From positions 1-64,000 of the forward strand of contig NZ_JAUYFF010000002.1 of assembly GCF_030691015.1 (NCBI RefSeq): a DNA stretch of 64,000 bases. The letters are read 5' to 3'. This DNA comes from Sulfuricurvum sp. GTDB lineage: Bacteria > Campylobacterota > Campylobacteria > Campylobacterales > Sulfurimonadaceae. Every line of letters starts with the position of its first letter. Positions within the stretch are counted from its first letter, which is position 1. A program made the translations under genes and the position numbers. This document shows positions 1 to 8,110 of the stretch, piece by piece. The notes under the pieces were generated by a model. It saw only the letters and a program-made list of their open reading frames with translations, ran no database searches and was not told the DNA's origin.

Positions 1-14
1 TTCCTTTCTGAGTG

Positions 15-132
15 TTCAGGTGGCTATAGAGAGGGGGAAACGCCCGGTCCCATTCCGAACCCGGAAGCTAAGACCCTCATCGCTCATAATACTGCATCTT
101 TCAGGTGTGGAAACGTAGGTCGCCGCCTGGCC
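15..132 (+). rRNA. rrf: 5S ribosomal RNA
   Basis: The first 130 bases read as a bacterial 5S rRNA. The 5' strand CAGGTGGC pairs with the closing GTCGCCGCCTGG, and the internal segments CCCATTCCGAACCCGGAAG and ACGTAGGTCGCCGCC are classic 5S landmarks. It should be the last gene of an rRNA operon whose 23S lies before the window. Ends are approximate because they were set by pairing of the terminal helix. No convincing T-run terminator follows; bases 136-234 look like ordinary intergenic sequence. Confidence 0.93.
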
Positions 133-234
133 TCAGATTTAACCTTCTAACTCTATCTTTCATAACAAAAATCACAAATTTTTTACTCATTGTCAAAATC
201 AACCTCTTAGTATTGCTACTGTATACTTTCATTT

Positions 235-789
235 ATGAAACCAACACTCTATTTCCTCAGATCCTCTGAACAAAAAATTCTTACCGATATGCTCCATTAT
301 GCGATGCGCTTAGACGATGTCAATAAATCACTCTCCGATATTCCTAAACTGGCTATTTATAACGAGTTCTACGGCTTTACCAGTAAAGACTTAGGTCTTT
401 ATGCCCTTGTAGATAATAAACTTGCAGGAGCCGTATGGATACGGCGTTTAAATGCCGATCACGGCTCAAACGGCTACATTGATGACAATACCCCTGTTTT
501 GACTATAGCGGTACTTCCTGAGTTTCGAGGGAAGGAGATAGGATCACAGATGATTGAGCAGCTGTTTATCGAAGCGGGAGCTTTGTATGAGCACATAAGT
601 ACCAGTATTGTCCATAACTCTCAGGCAATGAGTTTTTATGAGCGCCATGGCTTTGTTCTAGATGATAGTAATTCAGGTAAGAAAAGTCCTGTAGATGGAG
701 CTGATGTTGTTACGATGATAAAAAGATTACAGAAAGCGGAAGTAATACGTCCAACAGACGGATATGATCCAAGACGATGGATGGATTAA
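235..789 (+). CDS. GNAT-family N-acetyltransferase
   Basis: A 184-residue protein with one GNAT fold. The acetyl-CoA binding motif A is visible near residues 87-105 as VLPEFRGKEIGSQMIEQL, matching the R/Q-x-x-G-x-G/A loop followed by a helix. Motif B follows around residues 118-135, with the NSQAMSFYERHGF signature typical of this superfamily. It should transfer an acetyl group from acetyl-CoA to an amine; the substrate cannot be read from sequence. No clear Shine-Dalgarno precedes the ATG, but TATACT-like sequence lies about 12 bases upstream, so the message may have a very short leader. It is a single gene between the 5S rRNA and the convergent rpsR operon. Confidence 0.8.
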   Translation: MKPTLYFLRSSEQKILTDMLHYAMRLDDVNKSLSDIPKLAIYNEFYGFTSKDLGLYALVDNKLAGAVWIRRLNADHGSNGYIDDNTPVLTIAVLPEFRGKEIGSQMIEQLFIEAGALYEHISTSIVHNSQAMSFYERHGFVLDDSNSGKKSPVDGADVVTMIKRLQKAEVIRPTDGYDPRRWMD

Positions 790-819
790 TAAAGAAGTAA
801 TTTGGGTATTTAGAAGAGG

Positions 820-856
820 TAAAAAAGGGAATAAAGTATGCCGGCAGAGTGCCGAC
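820..856 (-). terminator. Probable terminator of the rpsF-ssb-rpsR operon
   Basis: Read on the minus strand just after rpsR, a short hairpin CGGCA-CTC-TGCCG is followed about 13 bases later by a T-rich run. The stem is only 5 bp and the T-run is not adjacent, so this is a modest prediction. Confidence 0.35.
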
Positions 857-866
857 ACGCTAGGGC

Positions 867-1130
867 TTAACGAATATCTTCGAAAGGAGCGCCAGCGATC
901 ACTTTACGTGATACTGTGTATGGGATCAACGCAGCAGCGCGTGATTGTTTGATTGCGATTGTAACCATATCTTGGTGACGTTTACAGTTACCTGTAAGAC
1001 GACGAGGCATGATTTTGAAACGCTCAGAGAGTGAATATTTCAATGACTGTACATCTTTGTAGTCAATGAAATCAACTTTTTGCTCGCAGTATTTGCAATA
1101 ACGTTTTTTGTATTTTCTTTTTTCTGACAT
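867..1130 (-). CDS. rpsR: 30S ribosomal protein S18
   Basis: An 87-residue protein of normal S18 length. The conserved core is clear: CKYCEQK near the N-terminus, then [23 protein letters not shown] and [20 protein letters not shown]18 binds the platform of the 30S subunit next to S6. It is the last gene of the minus-strand set rpsF-ssb-rpsR, the usual bacterial order, with a 21-base gap after ssb. The Cys residues at the N-terminus resemble the zinc-type S18 paralogues. Confidence 0.97.
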   Translation of the reverse strand: MSEKRKYKKRYCKYCEQKVDFIDYKDVQSLKYSLSERFKIMPRRLTGNCKRHQDMVTIAIKQSRAAALIPYTVSRKVIAGAPFEDIR

Positions 1131-1151
1131 GGTTCTATCCTTGTGCTTATT

Positions 1152-1664
1152 CTAAAACGGAATTTCGTCTTCGTTTATATCAATCTCTGGGAGATTGTTT
1201 TCCGGCATTCTGGCCGGTGCGGGTTTAGAATACGACGGTGGCGGTGTATAAGCTTTTTGAGCCGGAGCATCATAGCCCCCGCCGTAATTACTTCCGCCAT
1301 CGCTCTCTTCGTTATAACCGCCCTGAGAACCACCCTCGCCGCGTGAATCGAGCATTTGCATCGTTTCGACGATAACGGAGTGTTTAGAGCGCTTTTGGCC
1401 ACTGGTTTGGTCAACCCATTGTTCAAAACTAAGTCTCCCCTCAACAAGGATTTTAGAACCCTTGCGAAGGTATTGGTTGGCTACCTCACCCGAGCGGCCG
1501 AAAAAAGTGATGTCGACAAAACATGTCTCCTCTTTTTTCTCACCGTTTACCGTAAATTTACGGCTGGTTGCAATAGCGGTTTTGGCAATTGCCGAACCGT
1601 TTTGTGAATATCGAAGTTCGATATCTCGAGTAAGATTTCCAACCAAAATGACTTTGTTATACAT
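1152..1664 (-). CDS. ssb: Single-stranded DNA-binding protein
   Basis: A 170-residue SSB. The N-terminal OB fold (about residues 1-110) starts MYNKVILVGNLTRDIELRY and includes the FVDITFFGRSGEVANQYLRKGSKILVEGRL stretch, which was used for recognition in parts. A Gly/Ser/Pro-rich linker follows, and the protein ends in the acidic tip NEDEIPF, which recruits partner proteins in SSB tetramers. It lies between rpsF and rpsR as in most bacteria and is probably co-transcribed with both ribosomal genes. It ends with TAG. Length and both ends agree with the family. Confidence 0.97.
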   Translation of the reverse strand: MYNKVILVGNLTRDIELRYSQNGSAIAKTAIATSRKFTVNGEKKEETCFVDITFFGRSGEVANQYLRKGSKILVEGRLSFEQWVDQTSGQKRSKHSVIVETMQMLDSRGEGGSQGGYNEESDGGSNYGGGYDAPAQKAYTPPPSYSKPAPARMPENNLPEIDINEDEIPF

Positions 1665-1683
1665 AGGTTTTCCTTGTAATGAC

Positions 1684-2067
1684 TTAAGAAGCTACTTCTT
1701 CTTTTTTCTCAGCAACAGCAGCAGTCGGAGCAGGTTTTTTGGTTTTTTCAACCATACCGTTCCAAGCTGCAATTTCACGTTTACTATCGTATTTCATTGT
1801 TACGAAACGCAAAATTTCTTCGTTGATACGAAAACGACGTTCAATTTCAGCAATCGCAGCAGGTGCAGATTTGTAATACATAACGTAGAAATAACCGCGA
1901 GCGTTTTTCTCGATCGGGTAAGCTAATTTTTTCATTCCCATTGCGTCGCGAGCAACGATCTCACCGCCGTTTGCAGTGATCACTTCTTCAACGAGAGCGA
2001 TGGTGTTTTTAATCTCTTCTTCTGTAAGAGTAGGTTTTACGATTACTAGGTTTTCGTAATGTCTCAT
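1684..2067 (-). CDS. rpsF: 30S ribosomal protein S6
   Basis: S6 starts at the ATG at 2067 (MRHYENLVIVKPTL), not at the longer ORF-track start. AAGGAG lies 9 bases before this ATG, and the 24 extra residues of the ORF have no S6 similarity. The mature product is about 127 residues: the S6 fold with YPIEKNARGYFYVMYY in the middle, then a short Lys/Ala-rich tail. It binds the 30S platform as a pair with S18. It is the first gene of rpsF-ssb-rpsR. The 117-base gap to holA upstream holds a candidate promoter and leader, listed separately. Confidence 0.96.
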   Translation of the reverse strand: MRHYENLVIVKPTLTEEEIKNTIALVEEVITANGGEIVARDAMGMKKLAYPIEKNARGYFYVMYYKSAPAAIAEIERRFRINEEILRFVTMKYDSKREIAAWNGMVEKTKKPAPTAAVAEKKEEVAS

Positions 2068-2184
2068 AGCGTATGTCTCCTTATGGTGTTCGCCCCTTAT
2101 GGTTGTTATACAGCACGACAGTCGTGTTGCAAAGAGCAAGGAACGCGCGGATTATACTGAAAAATAGCTTAATATTAGTTTTGG
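2068..2184 (-). promoter_or_regulatory. Promoter and leader of the rpsF operon
   Basis: On the minus strand a TATAAT -10 box lies at 2151-2156, with no good -35. The leader then carries a perfect CACGAC-A-GTCGTG hairpin (about 2114-2126) and two copies of CCATAAGG about 20 bases apart. The copy nearer the gene includes the rpsF ribosome binding site. S6:S18 autoregulatory leaders are known in bacteria, but I could not establish that this leader has the required bulge. Confidence 0.5.
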
Positions 2185-3150
2185 TTAAAGGATTGCTTGC
2201 AGTTTCAGCAATGCCGAAAGAAGCAGTGATTCTTGATCCGGCGAGCCTGTCGATTTCATTTTTAGTTCGGTATCGAGGAGGAGATTAATCCCCCGTTTAT
2301 ACCCCTCAGGCGAGATTTTGATCGAGAGGGCAGCACGCTCTTTTTCGACAAATCCCGGAAGTTTGTATCCTAATACGAGGGCCGAATCGGCGACCCCGTG
2401 AATTTTGATGGCACTGTTAAAGAGATAAAGCTGTGTCAAAAATCCGCTGATGGCGGTGAGGAGCTGGATCTCGTTTTCTCCCGATTCGAGGAGGTGGCGA
2501 AGGGAGGGGAGGAACTCTTTTTTCTCGATGACACGGGCGATGAAGTGATCGAGTTTGATTTCGCTCAGACCGAAGACGTGCTCGTCGATCTCTTTCATCC
2601 CGATCGGCTTGCCTAAAATGGAGAGTTTGGAGAGTTCGTTGCAGGCGAGGGCGAGATCGTTGTTGTGGATGTCGAGGAGGTGAAATGCCGCTTGATTATC
2701 GAGTTGAACCCCTGAGTTTTGCGCTTCTTGCATCACGATGGCGCGTGCTTCGGCGGCAAAGGGGTGGAAGAAACGAACCGAACCCGTATGAGCACCTTTG
2801 AACGCGGTGTCGGCTCCTTTGACATCGTCACCGTAGTAACAGTAGATAAAGGTGTTGTCACTGTTTTTTCCGACGAGTTCCACGAGGGTATCGAGTTCGG
2901 CTTTGGGGAGCTTTTTTTCGTGTTTGACAATAAGGAGATTTTGGTCGCCGAAGAGAGAACCTTGGGAAAGGTGGGCTTTGGCGGTGTTGAAATCGTATTC
3001 GTCATGATAGAGGCTCAGAACGGATGCCCCTTCGATTTGGGCAAGTCTATGGGCATAGCGGTCGATGAGAAAGTGGCTCTCGCCGAAGAGTGCCATCGCT
3101 CGTGGTGCTGAATGATTTTGGAGATGGCGATCAAGCTCTTGTCTATTCAT
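2185..3150 (-). CDS. holA: DNA polymerase III delta subunit (clamp loader)
   Basis: A 321-residue HolA-type protein. The delta subunit opens the beta sliding clamp within the clamp loader. N-terminal residues 15-120 form the degenerate AAA+ module (ALFGESHFLIDRYAHRL, then LSQGSLFGDQNLLIVK, a very typical delta segment). The C-terminal collar domain includes LDHFIARVIEKKEFLPSLRHLL and the closing LLDTELKMKSTGSPDQ, which is also characteristic. Length matches the family. Its start overlaps the end of rnr by 8 bases, so the two are translationally linked. rnr-holA-rpsF-ssb-rpsR is an arrangement I recognise from Campylobacterota. Confidence 0.88.
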   Translation of the reverse strand: MNRQELDRHLQNHSAPRAMALFGESHFLIDRYAHRLAQIEGASVLSLYHDEYDFNTAKAHLSQGSLFGDQNLLIVKHEKKLPKAELDTLVELVGKNSDNTFIYCYYGDDVKGADTAFKGAHTGSVRFFHPFAAEARAIVMQEAQNSGVQLDNQAAFHLLDIHNNDLALACNELSKLSILGKPIGMKEIDEHVFGLSEIKLDHFIARVIEKKEFLPSLRHLLESGENEIQLLTAISGFLTQLYLFNSAIKIHGVADSALVLGYKLPGFVEKERAALSIKISPEGYKRGINLLLDTELKMKSTGSPDQESLLLSALLKLQAIL

Positions 3151-5092
3151 CCGTTTCCTTCTCTATCCGACTCACAAACGAAGCGGTGATTTTCGCGGTG
3201 GCGAGGTTGGCGGTTTCGATTTTAACGATAATGTCATCGAAGAGCATCAGACCAAATTGTGAGGAAATCTGTACTTTTGCCCCAGTGATAGTGTCGTGAA
3301 TCTCGGCGATGAACGGCTCTTCAGCGCGCATGATACGGGCTTTGAACTCCTGACCGATGACGGTGGCTGCCCAACGGGCGAATTTGCGCTCTTGGAAGCG
3401 GATCTCGATGTCGCTCGCTTCACGCTCTTTTTCACTGATGGAGGTACAAAGAGACTCGATGTTTCGTAATACATACGATCCCTCTTCGGTATCTCCTGCG
3501 GCAATCGCTTTGAGGAGGCGGTGGACGATCAGATCGCTGTAACGGCGGATCGGAGAGGTGAAGTGGGTATAGCGATCAAATCCCAACCCGAAATGTCCCA
3601 TATTGTAGGGGGCGTAACGTGCTTGCATTTGGGCGCGGATGATGAGGGTATCGACTTCGCTGATGAGATCGCGTCGCTCCGCCTCGGCTTGGATCGCCAT
3701 GATCGTCTCTTTGATAGAGCCTTGGGACTCGACAAAAATACCGATGCTCGCCAACTCGGTGTAGAGGCTTTGTAGTTTCATCGGGCTAGGGGATTCGTGG
3801 ATACGAAACACTCCCCGCTCGTACAGTGATGCCGCCGCTTTGTTGGCGAGGAGCATACAATCTTCGATGAGGGCATGCGACGGTGTCTCGACGGCAAACT
3901 CGGTGGAGACGATGTTTTGCTCTTCGTCGATACGCATCTCCAACTCGCTGGAGCGGAAGTTGTACCCTTTTTTCATCCGTTCTTCACGGAGTTTATAGGT
4001 GAGATCATTGAGCAGAGGGATATAGGCTAATACCTTCGCCTCTTTTTCGGTTTTGGCTTCGAGATTTCCTTCAAAAAAGGCATCGATCTCTTCGTAGCTG
4101 AAGCGTCGGTGAGAGTGGATGATCGACTCATACAGGGTATGGGAATCCATCTCATAGGTTACGGGGTCGATGTGCATCTCAAAGGTATAGGCGAGACGAT
4201 CGACGAGAGGCTGGAGCGAGCAGAGAGTTTCGCTGAGTTCTCGAGGGAGCATCGGGATGGAACGGTGGGGGAGATAGATCGAGAAACTGCGGTAAATCGC
4301 CTCGGCATCGATCGCACCGAAGGGGTGGACGTATTCGCTGACATCGGCAATGGCGACGTAGAGGGTGGACGTTTCGGGGATATAACAGATGGCGTCATCG
4401 AAGTCTTTGGCGGTGACGGGGTCGATGGTGCAAAACGGCAAGTGGCGCAGATCACGGCGGTGGGGATACAGCGAGGCATCGACCTCTTTTGGAAATTCGC
4501 GTGCCATGGCTAACACGTCATCTTCGAACGCATCGTGTTTGTTGTAAAGGGCGAGGACGATTTTCTCATCCACTTTAGGATCACTCAGGTTGCCTAAATA
4601 GGCGGCTATCGTTCCGCTTTGGTTGTTGATTTGATAGAGTGAGCCTTCGGCGGTTTCGGGTAAATCGTTCAGAGCAAAACCTGCGGGGTGATCGGTTCGG
4701 ATGTCTTGGAGGCTCAAATAGCCGTTTTTCATCGTGACGACGGCGACGCTGAAGGTTTCACTCCGTCCAGCGATGACGACGACTTTGGCTTGCGGACCAC
4801 CCCGTTTTCCTAATAGCCGTTGGGCGATGACTAAATCGCCGCTTTTTGCCCCCATAAGGTTATTGGTTTCGATAAAGTGGTCGCGGATACTCTCTCCGAG
4901 TGTTTGCAGATAGGCTCCGCTCTCGGAAGCCAAAGAGATGATACCGGCGCGGTATTGAGACGCGAGTTGATATTTGTTCTCTTCATGCGTTAAAAGTTTC
5001 CGTGTAAGCCATTCATTAATAGACTCACGTTCTTCGGGTGCGATATCTTGGTCATAAAGACCGTGGGTAAGACGGATTAGGAGTGATTTCAT
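3143..5092 (-). CDS. rnr: Ribonuclease R family exoribonuclease (RNB domain)
   Basis: A 649-residue 3'-to-5' exoribonuclease of the RNase II/R family. The catalytic RNB block is clear: TIDPVTAKDFDDAICY carries the metal-binding aspartates near residues 235-250. It is followed by VAIADVSEYV, SIYLPHRSIPMLP and, later, APYNMGHFGLGFDRYTHFTSPIRRYSDL, the family signature with the SPIRRY motif. A C-terminal S1-like RNA-binding segment follows. It is shorter than E. coli RNase R (about 810 residues), as is usual in Campylobacterota, because the N-terminal region is reduced. It degrades structured RNA and should act in mRNA/rRNA turnover. It is the first gene of the run leading into holA. Confidence 0.92.
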   Translation of the reverse strand: MKSLLIRLTHGLYDQDIAPEERESINEWLTRKLLTHEENKYQLASQYRAGIISLASESGAYLQTLGESIRDHFIETNNLMGAKSGDLVIAQRLLGKRGGPQAKVVVIAGRSETFSVAVVTMKNGYLSLQDIRTDHPAGFALNDLPETAEGSLYQINNQSGTIAAYLGNLSDPKVDEKIVLALYNKHDAFEDDVLAMAREFPKEVDASLYPHRRDLRHLPFCTIDPVTAKDFDDAICYIPETSTLYVAIADVSEYVHPFGAIDAEAIYRSFSIYLPHRSIPMLPRELSETLCSLQPLVDRLAYTFEMHIDPVTYEMDSHTLYESIIHSHRRFSYEEIDAFFEGNLEAKTEKEAKVLAYIPLLNDLTYKLREERMKKGYNFRSSELEMRIDEEQNIVSTEFAVETPSHALIEDCMLLANKAAASLYERGVFRIHESPSPMKLQSLYTELASIGIFVESQGSIKETIMAIQAEAERRDLISEVDTLIIRAQMQARYAPYNMGHFGLGFDRYTHFTSPIRRYSDLIVHRLLKAIAAGDTEEGSYVLRNIESLCTSISEKEREASDIEIRFQERKFARWAATVIGQEFKARIMRAEEPFIAEIHDTITGAKVQISSQFGLMLFDDIIVKIETANLATAKITASFVSRIEKETDE

Positions 5093-5161
5093 GCAGATAT
5101 TATAATCAATAAATACTTCTATGTTAGAATAACCTCTTTAATTTTACAAAGGAACACTCTA

Positions 5162-5488
5162 ATGACACACGAAGCGATTTTAAATCAACTTGGATACACC
5201 CCTAATGAGGCATTGAGCCTCCAACTTGCCCGCATCGAAGATAATACACAGGGGTATGAAAAAATTATCAAACATATTTTGGATTTGCACGAAGCGTTGA
5301 AAACGGATGAATCGTATGTAGCGATGTCCAACAGCAACGACTATTTTAAAATCAAGATCGATGCGACGGGGGAAATCAGTGCCAGTGACGCGATGGAAAA
5401 AATCAACCATTTCGCGGATAAGTACAAAGTGAATCTCCAAAAAGTGGAGGGGAAACCGACCTATTATATCCTCGGATTTGCGGCGTAG
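5162..5488 (+). CDS. Conserved small protein of unknown function
   Basis: A 108-residue soluble, acidic protein I do not recognise. No signal peptide, membrane segment or Cys/His metal site is visible. It looks like mixed alpha/beta, with a helical N-terminal half (GYEKIIKHILDLHEAL) and a C-terminal half ending in VEGKPTYYILGFAA. AAAGGA lies about 8 bases before the ATG, and TAGAAT upstream could be a -10. It diverges from rnr and converges with the GGDEF gene, so it is a single-gene unit. Frame, ribosome binding site and codon pattern support a real gene. Confidence 0.7.
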   Translation: MTHEAILNQLGYTPNEALSLQLARIEDNTQGYEKIIKHILDLHEALKTDESYVAMSNSNDYFKIKIDATGEISASDAMEKINHFADKYKVNLQKVEGKPTYYILGFAA

Positions 5489-5493
5489 AGGTA

Positions 5494-6435
5494 TTAGTCA
5501 GAGATATCGGTTGAAGCGGATGAATGCATCGCTTCAATGGATTGCTCTAATATCTCTTCCGCATTCAAACATGAATCTATTTGCACTATTCCCATCAAAA
5601 TATTTTGATGTTTCTGGGTTGACTCTGGCTCAAATAAAATAGATTTTGATATCAGACGATAAAAACGTTCCGCTGCAATTTCCGCATGTTCATCACTCGT
5701 ATGGCGTAATAAAATTGAAAAAACCCCATCCCCGTAATAAGCTATCGAATCACTTCGACGCAAGGCATTTGAAAGGGTTTTTGCTAGCTCGCGTATCAGG
5801 TTTGCATGAGCTTTTTTATTTTCAACTTCTATCGTTTCGATGACTAATGAGACAGCCATTAAAGCGCTTTCGTACGAAGAGTTAATGCATGATTCACGTT
5901 CTTTCTCAAGAAGGGTAATAAAATATTTTTTATTGAAAACCCCTAAACTTGCATTGTATAAGCTTGTCCGTTTTGCATTTTTGATGGAACTGGCTGCGGT
6001 TCCGTATAATTCTTTAATAATCGTTGATTGTTTTTCCAACGATACTAAAAACCTATCCAATACACTCTCTACCGAAGCGGTAACCTCCAATAAAGTTTCT
6101 TGATTCTTATTCGCAATCACAGAATCTTTTTTATTTTGTATGATTTTCTTTAAAAGAGTTGTGTTCTTATAGACACTTGAACCTTGTTTTAAAATCAACT
6201 TAACGGCTTTTGTACCTTGGTTTAGTGACCGCTCATACTCAAATTCATTATGGAGTTTTTCATCAAAACGGGGGCTAATGGAAGTGATTTTATGACGTAA
6301 AGCATCATTTTTAGTCTCTAAGAGCTTATCAAAATAAAACCTGAAATTTTCAGGTATGGGCGGTAAGTTATTGTGTTTTAGCTCTTGGATGATTTCATCG
6401 ACAAGAGCATAAAGGTCTTTATTAATATTTTCCAT
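5494..6435 (-). CDS. GGDEF-domain protein with degenerate active site
   Basis: A 313-residue cytoplasmic protein. Residues 1-150 are helical with no recognisable sensor domain. Residues 155-300 match the GGDEF (diguanylate cyclase) fold: YNASLGVFNKKYFITLLEKE corresponds to the usual DxLTGLxNRR opening, and SDSIAYYGDGVFSILLRH corresponds to the active-site hairpin. The signature GGDEF is replaced by GDGVF, which removes key nucleotide/metal residues, so it is probably not an active cyclase. Related degenerate domains act as c-di-GMP or GTP receptors or as structural modules. It stands alone, convergent with the small gene before it and divergent from the Gre factor. Confidence 0.8.
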   Translation of the reverse strand: MENINKDLYALVDEIIQELKHNNLPPIPENFRFYFDKLLETKNDALRHKITSISPRFDEKLHNEFEYERSLNQGTKAVKLILKQGSSVYKNTTLLKKIIQNKKDSVIANKNQETLLEVTASVESVLDRFLVSLEKQSTIIKELYGTAASSIKNAKRTSLYNASLGVFNKKYFITLLEKERESCINSSYESALMAVSLVIETIEVENKKAHANLIRELAKTLSNALRRSDSIAYYGDGVFSILLRHTSDEHAEIAAERFYRLISKSILFEPESTQKHQNILMGIVQIDSCLNAEEILEQSIEAMHSSASTDISD

Positions 6436-6609
6436 TTTAGAATTATTTCATTTTAGAGTTGCAAATTCGTTGCGTTTTGGAGAGGGACTTGGAGTTAAAC
6501 GAGATAATAGCGATTATTTATGCTCCAAAGCAAGTTGATATACGATATATTTTCTAGAATAAAAGAATGAATGATCATTAAAAATAGATGTATGGAAGAG
6601 AATGAATTA

Positions 6610-7140
6610 ATGAGTCAAAATGAACCGATGACACCTAGAGGGTATGATGAACTCCTGCGAGAGTTCAAATATCTCAAAGATGTCGAAAAACCCCGTGTCA
6701 ATGTCGAAAAACAGCGTGCGGCGGAACTGGGAGATCGAAGTGAAAATGCGGAGTATCATGCGGCTAAAGAGAAATTGCGTCATATCGATAAGCGCCTCTT
6801 TTATCTTAATTCGATGATTCAAAAAGCCCAAATGATTGACCCATCACACCTCGATCACTCCCGCGCTCATTTCGGTGCAACGATCACGATTATGGATGTG
6901 AACACGGAAGAGGAATTTTCCTATAGTATTTGCGGGACGTTGGAGAGTGAGCCAGAAAACGGACTTATTTCAGTTCACTCACCACTGGCGCGTGCAATGC
7001 TCGGAAAAGAGGAAGGGGATGAGTTTAGCGTCCACCTCCCTCATGGAAAAAAGAGCTACGAAGTGAGTGCGATCACCTATATCGATATTTTTTCTCTCAA
7101 AAAAAATATCCGTACCGAGAAAGAATATAGTTTTCACTGA
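6610..7140 (+). CDS. greA: Transcription elongation factor GreA/GreB family
   Basis: A Gre factor, about 176 residues from the ATG at 6610. I chose this start because GGAAGA lies about 10 bases upstream and EPMTPRGYDELL is where GreA homology begins; the ORF track runs 13 residues further upstream. The N-terminal coiled coil carries GDRSENAEYHAAKEKLRHID, with the acidic tip that enters the RNA polymerase secondary channel and stimulates transcript cleavage. The C-terminal globular domain includes SVHSPLARAMLGKEEGD. It has an unusual basic tail (LKKNIRTEKEYSFH) beyond the normal GreA end. GDRSEN is also seen in GreB, so the A/B assignment is less certain than the family. Confidence 0.82.
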   Translation: MSQNEPMTPRGYDELLREFKYLKDVEKPRVNVEKQRAAELGDRSENAEYHAAKEKLRHIDKRLFYLNSMIQKAQMIDPSHLDHSRAHFGATITIMDVNTEEEFSYSICGTLESEPENGLISVHSPLARAMLGKEEGDEFSVHLPHGKKSYEVSAITYIDIFSLKKNIRTEKEYSFH

Positions 7141-7142
7141 CC

Positions 7143-7628
7143 TTATTTAATCTCAATTTTTTTAGATACCTTTTTCCCTGTTTTAGGAACGGTGATCTTT
7201 AGTACGCCGTTAGTGGATGTGGCACTGATCGCTTCGAGGTTGGCATCATCAGGGAGTGAAAAACTCTGATTGAATCGCCGATACGATTTTTTCGACCCCT
7301 CTTTACTCTCTGATTCTTCTTTCCGTTCTCCCGAAATCATTAATCTATTTCCTGATGTTTCGATCGAAATATCTTTTTTATCCATCCCCGGCAGATCGAT
7401 ACTGATGAGGTAGGCTTTGTTACTCTCTTTCATCCTTGCAGCACTGTACATACTGCTCATGCGCGGAATCGGGCGGTTAAAAAAGTTTTCCATCTCTTCT
7501 ATCTCCCAAAACGGACAGCCGAACTCACACTTTTGAGGTGTTGAAGCCGAAGCGTTTGAGGCAAACAATGAAGCGGCAGAAAATCCGACTGCCAGTAATG
7601 ATGAGATAAAAATTTTCATCCCATTCAT
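7143..7628 (-). CDS. Exported small heat-shock protein (Hsp20/alpha-crystallin)
   Basis: About 161 residues from the ATG at 7628, which is 6 bases after AAGGAG; neighbouring ATGs at 7631 and 7619 are alternatives. The alpha-crystallin domain occupies roughly residues 65-150 (LISIDLPGMDKKDISIETSGNRL, then SFSLPDDANLEAISATSTNGVL). The N-terminus is a clear Sec-type signal peptide (MKIFISSLLAVGFSAASLFASNASAS), so this sHsp is probably periplasmic, which is unusual for the family. Its C-terminal KKIEIK repeats the end of the cytoplasmic sHsp encoded just upstream, suggesting duplication followed by gain of an export signal. The gap to that gene is 10 bases, so they should share a transcript. Confidence 0.88.
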   Translation of the reverse strand: MNGMKIFISSLLAVGFSAASLFASNASASTPQKCEFGCPFWEIEEMENFFNRPIPRMSSMYSAARMKESNKAYLISIDLPGMDKKDISIETSGNRLMISGERKEESESKEGSKKSYRRFNQSFSLPDDANLEAISATSTNGVLKITVPKTGKKVSKKIEIK

Positions 7629-7638
7629 CATAATCTCC

Positions 7639-8055
7639 TTATTTGATTTCAATTTTTTTAGATTCTTTGGGGGCTGATTTGGGAATCATAATATTGAGAA
7701 CACCATTTTCTGTCGTTGCATCAATGTGATCCATATCCGCATCGTCAGGGACGGTGAAACTGCGTTGAAATTTTCCGTAGAAACTTTCCAATTTATAAAA
7801 GTCTTTTTCATTCACCTCTTTTTTGTGTTTACGTTCTCCCGATAAAGTCAGAACATTGTCTTTGAGATCAATATGTATATCTTCTTTTGCTACTCCCGGT
7901 AAATCGGCATGGATATGATATCCCTGCTCATCTTCGCGTGTATTGACAGCCGGACTGAAACTGGTAACATTTGCCGCTTCTTTTGTATCGGCAGGTAAAT
8001 AACCGTTAAAGCGTCTTTCAAACTCTCTAAACGGATCAAAACGTGTTAGCAACAT
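7639..8055 (-). CDS. Small heat-shock protein Hsp20
   Basis: A 138-residue cytoplasmic alpha-crystallin chaperone that should hold unfolding proteins during heat or oxidative stress. The N-terminal arm MLLTRFDPFREFERRFNGYL is typical of class A sHsps. The alpha-crystallin domain spans about residues 40-130 with HADLPGVAKEDIHIDLKDNVLTLSGERK and the A-x-x-x-NGVL strand (ATTENGVLNIMIPK). AAGGAG lies 7 bases before the ATG. It is the first gene of a two-gene heat-shock operon. Its promoter, a candidate HspR operator and a palindrome at the start site are listed separately. Confidence 0.94.
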   Translation of the reverse strand: MLLTRFDPFREFERRFNGYLPADTKEAANVTSFSPAVNTREDEQGYHIHADLPGVAKEDIHIDLKDNVLTLSGERKHKKEVNEKDFYKLESFYGKFQRSFTVPDDADMDHIDATTENGVLNIMIPKSAPKESKKIEIK

Positions 8056-8082
8056 GGGATGCTCCTTAAGGATAATTTGATT

Positions 8083-8103
8083 CCATTTTAAAATTTAAAA
8101 TGG
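8083..8103. repeat. Perfect 21-bp palindrome at the hsp20 transcript start
   Basis: CCATTTTAAA-A-TTTAAAATGG is a perfect 10-1-10 inverted repeat. It begins where the hsp20 transcript should start, 7 bases after the -10 box. It could be a second operator or a hairpin at the 5' end of the heat-shock mRNA. Confidence 0.7.
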
Positions 8104-8110
8104 TAGAAAA

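Noticed and set aside
764-952. 62-aa plus-strand ORF between the acetyltransferase and rpsR
   Set aside because: It overlaps the ends of both real genes and the rpsR terminator hairpin and has no ribosome binding site.
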